DNA of 8,170 bases from Treponema sp. (GTDB lineage Bacteria > Spirochaetota > Spirochaetia > Treponematales > Treponemataceae): assembly GCA_017613485.1 (NCBI GenBank), contig JAGADS010000130.1:1-8170 (forward strand). The letters run 5' to 3'. Below are positions 1-6,423 of this stretch, piece by piece. The position numbers and the translations under genes are program-made. Position 1 is the stretch's first letter; every line of letters begins with the position of its first letter. The notes under the pieces are model-generated. The model saw only the letters and a list, made by a program, of their open reading frames with translations, ran no database searches and had not been told where the DNA came from.

Positions 1-355
1 CTGCAAATACTACGGCACCACCTTGAACATGACATGGAGCAATTGAAAGAATTTTGTTTTTTAGGGAATCAAGTTTTATATCACCTGACAAATCAAACCA
101 GACATTTGATTTACCAACCGGTCTTAGAGCTACAACAATAAATCCGTCGCCCATACCTTTGTTTTTCTGATTAAAGACGGATATTTCTTCCTTGACCTTT
201 TTTACATAACTTGAGAATTCCTCTATATCAGGGCTGCGCTTGCTTAATTCCTCATCGGTCTGAAACAAAACGACCTTGTCAAAGGCCTTGCTCTGAGAAA
301 ATGCAGACATAACAAACACGAAATTGATTAAAATCAGGAACATTATTTTTTTCAT
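1..355 (-). CDS. Exported protein of unknown function, N-terminal part (runs off the left edge)
   Basis: The first 118 codons of a gene that continues beyond the left edge; no stop is present in the window, so this is a truncation by the window and not a broken gene. The start at 355 is supported by an AGGAGG at 364-369, 8 bases upstream. The N-terminus (MKKIMFLILINFVF, then SAFSQ) is a signal peptide with likely cleavage after about residue 19-20, so the product is probably periplasmic or secreted. The mature part has a charged helical stretch (about residues 34-60), then a strand-rich part with the pattern VVALRP-GKS-VWFDLSG (74-91) and an end segment containing APCHV and GGAVVFA (106-118). 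This reads like a compact conserved domain, but I do not recognise a named family or function. A promoter sits at 457-486. Confidence is high that it is a gene and low for any function. Confidence 0.8.
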   Translation of the reverse strand, partial: MKKIMFLILINFVFVMSAFSQSKAFDKVVLFQTDEELSKRSPDIEEFSSYVKKVKEEISVFNQKNKGMGDGFIVVALRPVGKSNVWFDLSGDIKLDSLKNKILSIAPCHVQGGAVVFA

Positions 356-456
356 ACTTTTTTCCTCCTGCGCCCCAGCTTGAGCGCAATTTACAATTTT
401 ATTCAGTTAACCTGGCATAAAGATATCTTTTTATTTGACATTCATGCAGGATAACT

Positions 457-486
457 ATTATATAATCTTAACACAGCAGGATTCAA
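457..486 (-). promoter_or_regulatory. Sigma-70-type promoter for the leftmost gene
   Basis: Read on the minus strand there is a TTGAAT (481-486) as -35, an 18-base spacer, and a perfect TATAAT (457-462) as -10. Predicted initiation is near 450, leaving a leader of about 95 bases before the start codon at 355. The -10 lies in the perfect palindrome ATTATATAAT (457-466). The position is right: just past the end of the preceding gene (stop at 490-492) and upstream of a gene with a good ribosome-binding site. The match is by eye only. Confidence 0.55.
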
Positions 487-489
487 AAA

Positions 490-951
490 TCAAGGTTTAA
501 TGGCGAAAGGCTGAATAATATCAATACTGCTGAAACCAAAAATAAGTTCATTTTCCTTTATAACACAGCCGCAGTAAAACTTTGTTACCCGAAGGAAAGA
601 GATGCCTTTTTTGTTAATCTCCCAATACTCATTTTTATTTAACTGTTTCTTGAGCTTTTTGTATTCAGATTTAGAAAGTTCAATCCTGTAGTAATAGGGA
701 AGTTGAGTTACTGTAACCGGAATACCGCCACGATAATCATTTTTAACAAGCTGTATATCCTTATCATTTATTCCAAGTCCGGTTTCCTGAGTAAAAAGCC
801 ATCTTATAAAATCAATGTCCTCACAATCATTTACAGTAAGTGTATCCTGCTGATTGTATTTATTCATATATTCCGAGTAATCCTCATCTTGAGCAAAAAT
901 TGCATGAGCAACGATTTGAAGCAATATAAAGATTATTACCTGTTTTTTCAT
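490..951 (-). CDS. Small exported protein of unknown function
   Basis: A 153-residue protein with a clear signal peptide (MKKQVIIFILLQIVAHAIFA, cleavage after residue 20 before QDED), so it is likely periplasmic. The start is supported by GGAGG (957-961) 5 bases upstream; the stop is TGA. The mature protein is acidic near its start and lysine/tyrosine-rich between about 85 and 115. It contains three cysteines (43, 127 and 129), the last two forming a C-G-C that could form a disulfide in the periplasm (inference). I recognise no domain. Its start lies 40 bases after the stop of the four-helix membrane gene, with no promoter or terminator in between, so the two are probably co-transcribed. The amber codon early in the upstream gene could then reduce its expression by polarity. 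No convincing terminator follows it before the promoter at 457-486. Confidence 0.8.
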   Translation of the reverse strand: MKKQVIIFILLQIVAHAIFAQDEDYSEYMNKYNQQDTLTVNDCEDIDFIRWLFTQETGLGINDKDIQLVKNDYRGGIPVTVTQLPYYYRIELSKSEYKKLKKQLNKNEYWEINKKGISFLRVTKFYCGCVIKENELIFGFSSIDIIQPFAIKP

Positions 952-991
952 TTATTCCTCCCAGACTCAATCCTATGTTTTTTTTCAGGCC

Positions 992-1435
992 TTATTCTTC
1001 ATCATCCCGGCCTTCGTTGATTGTGGGATAATTGAATAACCACGCGATAAAGCAGAGGGCAAACAATATTATGCCGGCTATAAGGTTTCCTGTTAAAAGA
1101 AATTGCACGAAACCAAACAATGCCGCACTCTCCGCCAATCCCAAAAGCATTACAAAAAGATTAAAGACTGTGGCTTCGCTGGGGAAATCCTTGCTTGACA
1201 TATTTTTTCCAAAAAATGCCGACATGATTTTGTTCTCATAAAAACTCTTCTGATATATTTTCCTTGAAAGCATGATGCTGATCAGGCAGGCAACAAAACC
1301 AATGGCCAGCAGCAAAATGGAAGTCAATTCAAATGAATTGTTTATACCTTTATTCTGTGTGTAAGCAAGATATGCATAGACAAGCTTGGTCAGCGGAAAT
1401 GCAAACCAGATAAACTAAAACAAACCTTTTTTCAT
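992..1435 (-). pseudogene. Four-helix membrane protein interrupted by an in-frame amber codon; c-subunit-like helix
   Basis: The reading frame starts with an ATG at 1433-1435, preceded by AGGAG (1445-1449) at 9 bases, and runs to TAA at 992-994 (147 codons plus stop). Codon 7 is TAG (1415-1417). Everything after it is open and codes for a coherent membrane protein: helix 1 about residues 8-25, helix 2 about 38-57, a polar loop, helix 3 about 89-114 and helix 4 about 117-135, ending in an acidic tail (GRDDEE). Helix 3 (LLGLAESAALFGF, Glu102) resembles the ion-carrying helix of rotary ATPase c/K subunits, but the rest does not match a canonical c subunit and there are no ATPase genes nearby. 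An alternative is initiation at TTG 1325-1327, giving 111 residues without helix 1. That start has no Shine-Dalgarno and lies 36 codons inside the frame, so I prefer a disrupted gene, a sequencing error, or a read-through gene. Function unknown. Confidence 0.72.
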
Positions 1436-1454
1436 ATTCTTATTCTCCTACAAC

Positions 1455-1484
1455 ATGATAACACATGCAGAAAGGTGCTGTCAA
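1455..1484 (-). promoter_or_regulatory. Sigma-70-type promoter for the membrane protein / small exported protein unit
   Basis: On the minus strand there is a perfect TTGACA -35 (1479-1484), an 18-base spacer and a TATCAT -10 (1455-1460, five of six matches). Initiation would fall near 1449, so the transcript would begin at or just before the AGGAG ribosome-binding site and carry only about 14 bases of leader before the ATG at 1435. It stands just downstream of the hairpin at 1504-1522, as expected for the start of a new transcription unit. The match is by eye only. Confidence 0.55.
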
Positions 1485-1503
1485 ACCTAAAAAGAGATTT
1501 ACA

Positions 1504-1522
1504 GGATTTTCGTAGAAAATCC
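1504..1522 (-). terminator. Perfect 8-bp hairpin after the YD-repeat lipoprotein gene, possible terminator
   Basis: GGATTTTC (1504-1511) and GAAAATCC (1515-1522) form a perfect inverted repeat around a 3-base loop, 40 bases downstream of the stop at 1562-1564. In the minus-strand transcript it is followed by UGUAAAUCUCUUUUU, so the U-tract is delayed and imperfect. It is a plausible end for the four-gene run, since a new promoter follows immediately, but not a textbook rho-independent terminator. Confidence 0.42.
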
Positions 1523-1561
1523 GAATCCGTGTGACAACATTTTTTTCTAGTCAACACTCAT

Positions 1562-2497
1562 TTATTTCGTAAAACCTACTGTTTCTCCATCAATGTATAC
1601 TTTCTTTGGAACACCTTTAGAGAAATCAATAATATATCCATACTCTTCTTCAAAATCATTGAAAACCAGCTTGTCTCCATCTATAAACATATCACTTGAG
1701 TTTATTTCACTATAATGACCAAGATATTTATCGTCCTTGAATACTATCAGTCTTGGGGTTACCCTTATTGACTCGCCCCAGATGAACAGTGACTGGTAGA
1801 TCTTATACTTGTCTGTTGAACCGATATATTGCAGTACCAGAGATTCGCTGTCTGTGTTTATAGAGGGCCAAAAGCTGGGATTTATCTTTGTCAGCATCTG
1901 ATGTATTTCATCGATTGATTTATTTTTCTTCTTTGATTTTAACTCATACATGTATCGTGTCTTGACATTGCCGTTGTCGTAATATTCAAATTCAAAAAAG
2001 TATTCTTCGCCATTTGAATTTGTCCGCCGTATCAGAAGTCCATTCTCATCATAATAGTTCCAGTATGTTGTGGTTTTCCCTGATTTATTATAGACGGAAT
2101 AACGGACCTCGCGATTGTCTATAAACGTGTATTCTGTATAATTATTAAATTTTCTTTCTTCCGGAGTTTTCCAGTATTCCCTAACAAGATTATGATTCAG
2201 ATCATAAATGTACAATTTCTGTGTTCCGTCTGACCATGTCTCAAGAACCTCATTATCTGACTGAGTCTTATACTCTGTCTGAATGCCTGTGCTCTGCTCT
2301 GAGCGGATTCGATTGTTGTTTTCATCATAAAAATACTTGAAGCTGTATCCGTCGCTCCATGTCTCTTCGACAAGGTTTCCATTTATGTCATAGTGTTTTA
2401 CATCCAGCAGCTCAAGTTTGCTTTTATTAAACGAGTCCTTCGCACAAGCGCAAAATGAAAGACTAAATAGAATGATTATGCCAAAAACTTTTTTCAT
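1562..2497 (-). CDS. Putative lipoprotein with YD-like (RHS-type) repeats
   Basis: A 311-residue exported protein. The N-terminus (MKKVFGIIILFSLSFCAC) is a signal peptide with cysteines at 16 and 18; LSFC or FCAC could serve as a relaxed spirochaete-type lipobox, so outer-membrane or periplasmic lipid anchoring is likely but not certain. Residues about 36-185 hold roughly seven degenerate units of about 20-25 residues opening with Y-D-x-N-x-N (at 36, 57, 98, 149 and 173). They resemble YD/RHS repeats, and ETWSDG occurs twice (45-50, 86-91). Such repeats form beta-strand scaffolds in known families. Residues about 195-311 form a separate strand-rich domain that I do not recognise. There is no toxin or protease signature, and the protein is far shorter than full RHS proteins. 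The start has GAGG 9 bases upstream. It lies 38 bases after the protease stop (from 2536), with no terminator between, so it is likely the last gene of that operon. Confidence 0.82.
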   Translation of the reverse strand: MKKVFGIIILFSLSFCACAKDSFNKSKLELLDVKHYDINGNLVEETWSDGYSFKYFYDENNNRIRSEQSTGIQTEYKTQSDNEVLETWSDGTQKLYIYDLNHNLVREYWKTPEERKFNNYTEYTFIDNREVRYSVYNKSGKTTTYWNYYDENGLLIRRTNSNGEEYFFEFEYYDNGNVKTRYMYELKSKKKNKSIDEIHQMLTKINPSFWPSINTDSESLVLQYIGSTDKYKIYQSLFIWGESIRVTPRLIVFKDDKYLGHYSEINSSDMFIDGDKLVFNDFEEEYGYIIDFSKGVPKKVYIDGETVGFTK

Positions 2498-2535
2498 ACT
2501 CTTCTTCCTCTTTTTTTTATTTCATAAATAATATA

Positions 2536-4194
2536 TCAAAAATAATAGAAGCTTTCCAGTGGAACCTGAAGCCCCAGACCGAAATCAAGATAGCCGTTGT
2601 TTTTTCTCTGGGCATAAATCTGAAGAAGAAGATAATCTTTTTGTGGAGAAAGCTCTGTCTTTATTATCTCCACAGGATCTCCATCGCTGAAACCTGATTC
2701 ATCCGCAATTGAAGCCTTAATGACTTTTGTTACTGAATACTTGTTCTTGTTTGTAGTAGAAACCTTTACCAGCTCCATTCCGATAAGCGGATAAAGTGCC
2801 TCGGAAATCAAATCATGGGTATAGACATCATATCCTGGATTCTGGCTTCTTTTATCCATGTATACGGTATATTTTTTTGTCTTCCCTTCCGCATTTACAG
2901 CCTGAACTGTACAAATTGAAGAGCCCAGCATCTGCAGGCATGAAAGATGCATGTCATCAATCGAAGTGATTTTTGTGTCATTGATTGCGACAATCACGTC
3001 ACCTGCCTTTAGCCCCGCACGACTTGCTGAACCACCCGGCATGACATATAAAATCTCAAGGCCCTCGTTCTTTGCACCGGAGCCTGCAAGCCTTTTTGTA
3101 CGTCCGTATGCACCCATCCAGCAGTGTTCCCTGTTACCGCCGTTAAGCAAAAATGGCAGCTCCGATTTTAAGTATTCAACTGGTATGGCAAAATTAAGTC
3201 CCTGATAATTCACAACGCCTGCAAAAACAACTGCCTGTACTTTTCCAGATGAATCAATCATCGGGCCACCGGAATTTCCTGAGTTGACGGCCGCATCAAT
3301 CTGAAAAACCTTTCCCATGCTCAAAAGCTCACGGTCTGTTGCAGAGATTATTCCGCTTGTAAGTGTGCGTTCAAGTCCTAGTGGGGAACCAATGGCATAC
3401 ACGCTGTCACCGACATCCAGATCTTTGCTGGAGCCAAGAGAAAAAACATAAGGTGCATCGACCTCAGTTTTTAACAATGCAAGATCCATGATTTTATCAT
3501 AGCCTATTACTTTTGCAGGAATCCTTGTATCGGAATCCTCCGCAAGTTTTATGTAGAGCTTGGCATACCCCTTATATGACGGGTCAACACAGTCTGCGAT
3601 GACATGGTGGTTTGTTATTATGTATCCGTTACTGGAGATGAAGAAACCGCTTCCGAGCATTGAGTCAACACGTCCTGCACCGTTCTCCACCTTTATTCCC
3701 TTGTCCACGAAAACAGTAACAGTTCCGTTAATCATCTGGGAAACCTTTGTCTGTCCTCCCGAACTCGAAGGCATTTTTGAGGCAACTTCCTTTTCAAGAG
3801 CGGCTTTGACCTGTAAAGATGTGGGGCTTACAGCTTTCTTCTGTTCAACACCTGCATTTTCCAGGGACATAGAAAGCCGCAGGGCATCTGTGTATTTTTT
3901 TTCTTCCCATGCCTTATTCAAATCTTTTTGAACCCTTGAAAGACATTCATCATAGCATTCTTTTACACCAGACATTTCCGAAGAATTCTCAAGCAAAAGA
4001 CAAGCACGCCACAGGGCCTTTACGGATTCTTTTTCCAGGATTGAATTGATTGTCTTTATCTCATCTTTTACCGCATCTTCCTGAGTATAGTTCACTGGGG
4101 AATACAGGTTTTCGCCTGTCCTGCCCGAAGCACAGGAAATAAGACACGGCACCATTGCTATAAGTGCAAAAAAGGGAAGAATTATTTTTTTCAT
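2536..4194 (-). CDS. Trypsin-like serine protease with PDZ domain(s), lipoprotein type (HtrA/DegP class, S1C)
   Basis: A 552-residue HtrA-like protease, probably an envelope-anchored quality-control or regulatory peptidase. The signal peptide ends in a good lipobox, LISC, with Cys21 as the lipidation site. Residues about 30-140 are a helical, charged region unlike the standard DegP N-terminus. The protease domain (about 150-350) shows GSGFF (181-185), TNHHV with catalytic His197, MDLALLK with Asp237, and GNSGGP (306-311) with Ser308, so the triad is intact. A PDZ domain follows (about 376-446; AGLKAGD at 393-399). The remaining C-terminus (about 460-552) contains a second PDZ-like pattern, SGFSDGD. 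An alternative start four codons upstream (ATG at 4204-4206) would put an acidic residue before the lysines of the signal peptide and has no purine-rich site. I chose 4194, though its own site (GGA, 7 bases upstream) is also weak. The substrate is unknown. The gene lies 58 bases after the TPR gene. Confidence 0.9.
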   Translation of the reverse strand: MKKIILPFFALIAMVPCLISCASGRTGENLYSPVNYTQEDAVKDEIKTINSILEKESVKALWRACLLLENSSEMSGVKECYDECLSRVQKDLNKAWEEKKYTDALRLSMSLENAGVEQKKAVSPTSLQVKAALEKEVASKMPSSSGGQTKVSQMINGTVTVFVDKGIKVENGAGRVDSMLGSGFFISSNGYIITNHHVIADCVDPSYKGYAKLYIKLAEDSDTRIPAKVIGYDKIMDLALLKTEVDAPYVFSLGSSKDLDVGDSVYAIGSPLGLERTLTSGIISATDRELLSMGKVFQIDAAVNSGNSGGPMIDSSGKVQAVVFAGVVNYQGLNFAIPVEYLKSELPFLLNGGNREHCWMGAYGRTKRLAGSGAKNEGLEILYVMPGGSASRAGLKAGDVIVAINDTKITSIDDMHLSCLQMLGSSICTVQAVNAEGKTKKYTVYMDKRSQNPGYDVYTHDLISEALYPLIGMELVKVSTTNKNKYSVTKVIKASIADESGFSDGDPVEIIKTELSPQKDYLLLQIYAQRKNNGYLDFGLGLQVPLESFYYF

Positions 4195-4227
4195 ATAGAC
4201 ATCCATTGATAAAACTTACGGGAAATC

Positions 4228-4249
4228 AAAAAGTAACAGAATTTGTCAC
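4228..4249 (-). terminator. Weak hairpin with U-run between the TPR gene and the protease gene
   Basis: In the minus-strand transcript GUGACA (4244-4249) can pair with UGUUAC (4233-4238) through one G-U pair around a 5-base loop. It is followed directly by five U (4228-4232), then GAUUU. The 6-bp stem is A/U-rich, so it would be at most a partial terminator that tunes protease and lipoprotein expression relative to the TPR gene. It may also be chance. Confidence 0.3.
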
Positions 4250-4252
4250 GGA

Positions 4253-6421
4253 CTATTCGATTATCTTACCGTAGTTCATGTCTCCCATGCGGATAATCAG
4301 GGCACGTACTGAGCCTTCACTTACAATCATAGAGGCACCCTGGGTATTCTGAGCGTTAAGAGCCTGGATTGCCTTTTTCGTAAGCGAGACATCACCTTTC
4401 TTGCCAAGCCAGTAGAAGCGGTACATGTCATCAGGATAAACAGAAATCTCCACCATGCCGCTAGTAACCTTTACCGGAACTCCATTTTCAAGCGTAATGC
4501 GGACCATGTCTCCGTTGGGATCAAAGAATACAGTCTGCTCAACAACAGGAGCCTTTACATTTCCCTTTGGAGCAGATTCCTTTATGTATTTGACATCCCA
4601 GTTTCCGTCACCATTGTTGTCCCATGAGATTACTTTTCCGCCGCGTGGAAGGAATTCCTCTGTATAATCCGGTATTCCGTCGGGTTTTCCTGTATCAACC
4701 TGAATCATGCGAAGATAATACTGAACACCGTTGGATGGCTCACCGAACAGGTTCTGCATGATGGATCTCTCTTCCTCAAGCGAATGAACCTCCATCTCTC
4801 CTGTCTTGTCCACGGCATAGAGTTCTGTGGTCTCAAACACACCGTCACCGTCTGAGTCAATCAAACGCAGTGATGGATCTCCGTTCTCAAACTGAGCCTG
4901 TGCATAGACACCCTTTGAAGTGCTGTATGTTGCCTGCTTTATTTTTCCGTCAAGAAGAATGAACTTAATCTGAGTGCCTGGCCTCTCGCTTCCTGGAACT
5001 GTAATTGAGGATGCCGCATTAACAAGAGTCTCTGTGTCAATGCCTGCCGCATTCTTTTCTGTTGACTCATTCAATTCCGGGAAATAAACCTTTATGCCAA
5101 GGGATTTGCTTATGGCTGGCTCTGCTGTCATTCTTACAGGAGTCCACTGGCATTCACCCGGGACAAGAGTAAATGACTGTACCACGGAATTTTTCTCGTC
5201 CCTGAACTGAACTGCCTTTACAGACGGGAACTGTCCCCATGAAAGATCCATGCGCTGGGCATAGAGGGTTGCGTTGACAGGAACACCATAGTCAAGTGCA
5301 ATGTTCCACTCGTAAACGTCATCCTGATTCATGTCATAATATGCACGGCTGGGGCGTCCACGGTTAAACTGAACAAAAAGGTCACGGATCTTGTCTCCGT
5401 TTGTGTCTTTTGTAACAAGTCCGTTATATCCGTTCATGTAAGCAGCGGCCTCTGACTTAACGTCTGGGTCTGTCAGAAGTGCAAAGAATTCGGTCATAAC
5501 ATCATAGGGAATCACGCTGTCTGCATAGGATTCAAAATACTCAAGAGCGGCTTTCTGGCTGATAAGGCCTTCCTTTAATGCGAGTATTGCATAGCGGGGA
5601 TGTCCAAGTCCACGTGCCGCAAAAGAACGAAGAAGAACCACACGCGTATCCTGGGGTGCAAATGGAATTGCAAGCATTTCTGTCTCAGTGGCTGCAACCG
5701 CATAATTTCCGTCATAGTAGGATGCACCTTCACGGCGTATTTTATTGATAAAGGCAGTAGCTATGGCATTGACCTCTGAATTTACGATTTTTGGATTCTC
5801 ATAGGTAAAGAAAAGCTGAGGGAAACGTACGTCATTGGGGTACATCCTGTGGCATTCATCAACCTTTGTGCGTGCAAGCTTTATCGATGCTGAATCTCCC
5901 AGACGGTAGAGTGCCTTTATCCTTATATATTCCGCATCCGCTGAATAAAGACACGGAGCATTCACATAGTTCTCGTTTTTTGAATATTCGGCATTGCCAT
6001 CCAGGACTGCAAAAACATCGGCATAACGCTGGGTGTCACAGAGAATGTCGGCATAAAGGAGCCTTGCTGAATCCCTGTTGTAGTCAAGCCAGTTTTTTTC
6101 TTCCATGGCTTTTTTAAGATAGCTTGAAGCCACCGCCTTAGACTTGCCTGTAGCCGTTTCTGCAACCGCAAGCATGTACCAGAGGTCGGAAACCGTCTCA
6201 TCATAGGAAATACCCAGAGAAGCCTGAGAAACACATGTAGCCCAGTCACCCCGCCTTGCATAGTCTTTTGAAAGCGTAAGGCATCGCAATGCAGTTCTCC
6301 TGTTGGCTGCTCCCACAGAATCATCAAGAGGGTCATAGGAGCCTGAATTAACCTGGGCACCGAGAGTTGCCAGTGCTGCAACAAAAGAGAAAACCACAGA
6401 AAGCAAGCATTTTCTTTTCAT
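4253..6421 (-). CDS. Exported TPR protein with repeated acidic D-x-N/D-G-D loops
   Basis: A 722-residue protein of unknown specific function. The signal peptide (MKRKCLLSVVFSFVAALATLGA, cleavage before Gln23) predicts a periplasmic or surface location. Residues about 40-310 are helix-rich with TPR-like spacing: alanine/tyrosine helices such as CVSQASLGISYD, LWYMLAVAETATG and YADILCDTQRYADVFAVLDG. From about residue 335 the protein changes to a strand-rich region carrying acidic loops of the type D-x-N/D-G-D-x-x-x-D/E, at 339-347, 522-530 and 601-609. Weaker relatives occur near 363, 576 and 634. These resemble EF-hand-like or FG-GAP-type calcium loops, so calcium binding is an inference. A start two codons upstream (ATG 6425-6427) would overlap the tilS stop as ATGA. 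However, AAGGA (6428-6432) touches that ATG and stands 6 bases from the ATG at 6419-6421, which decides for 6421. The stop is TAG. It is translationally close to tilS and precedes the protease gene. Confidence 0.85.
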   Translation of the reverse strand: MKRKCLLSVVFSFVAALATLGAQVNSGSYDPLDDSVGAANRRTALRCLTLSKDYARRGDWATCVSQASLGISYDETVSDLWYMLAVAETATGKSKAVASSYLKKAMEEKNWLDYNRDSARLLYADILCDTQRYADVFAVLDGNAEYSKNENYVNAPCLYSADAEYIRIKALYRLGDSASIKLARTKVDECHRMYPNDVRFPQLFFTYENPKIVNSEVNAIATAFINKIRREGASYYDGNYAVAATETEMLAIPFAPQDTRVVLLRSFAARGLGHPRYAILALKEGLISQKAALEYFESYADSVIPYDVMTEFFALLTDPDVKSEAAAYMNGYNGLVTKDTNGDKIRDLFVQFNRGRPSRAYYDMNQDDVYEWNIALDYGVPVNATLYAQRMDLSWGQFPSVKAVQFRDEKNSVVQSFTLVPGECQWTPVRMTAEPAISKSLGIKVYFPELNESTEKNAAGIDTETLVNAASSITVPGSERPGTQIKFILLDGKIKQATYSTSKGVYAQAQFENGDPSLRLIDSDGDGVFETTELYAVDKTGEMEVHSLEEERSIMQNLFGEPSNGVQYYLRMIQVDTGKPDGIPDYTEEFLPRGGKVISWDNNGDGNWDVKYIKESAPKGNVKAPVVEQTVFFDPNGDMVRITLENGVPVKVTSGMVEISVYPDDMYRFYWLGKKGDVSLTKKAIQALNAQNTQGASMIVSEGSVRALIIRMGDMNYGKIIE

Positions 6422-6423
6422 AT

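Noticed and set aside
435..466. Plus-strand promoter as an annotated feature
   Set aside because: The 20-base spacer is too long for a good sigma-70 promoter and there is no plus-strand gene downstream. It is kept only as a low-interest observation.
703..1020. Plus-strand open frame of 105 codons
   Set aside because: It lies antisense across the small exported protein gene and the end of the membrane gene. It has no ribosome-binding site or coherent protein features and fits a shadow frame.
992..1327. Calling the membrane protein a complete 111-residue gene from TTG 1325-1327
   Set aside because: The TTG has no Shine-Dalgarno, while an ATG with a good site, a promoter and an extra hydrophobic helix lies 36 codons upstream in the same frame, interrupted only by one TAG.
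992..1435. Naming the membrane protein an ATP synthase c subunit
   Set aside because: Only one helix resembles it, the hairpin order differs, the protein has four helices with a polar loop, and no other ATPase gene is present.
5962..6384. Minus-strand open frame of 140 codons inside the TPR gene
   Set aside because: It is in an alternative frame of a gene with a signal peptide and clear repeats, and its product has low-complexity, frame-shifted character.
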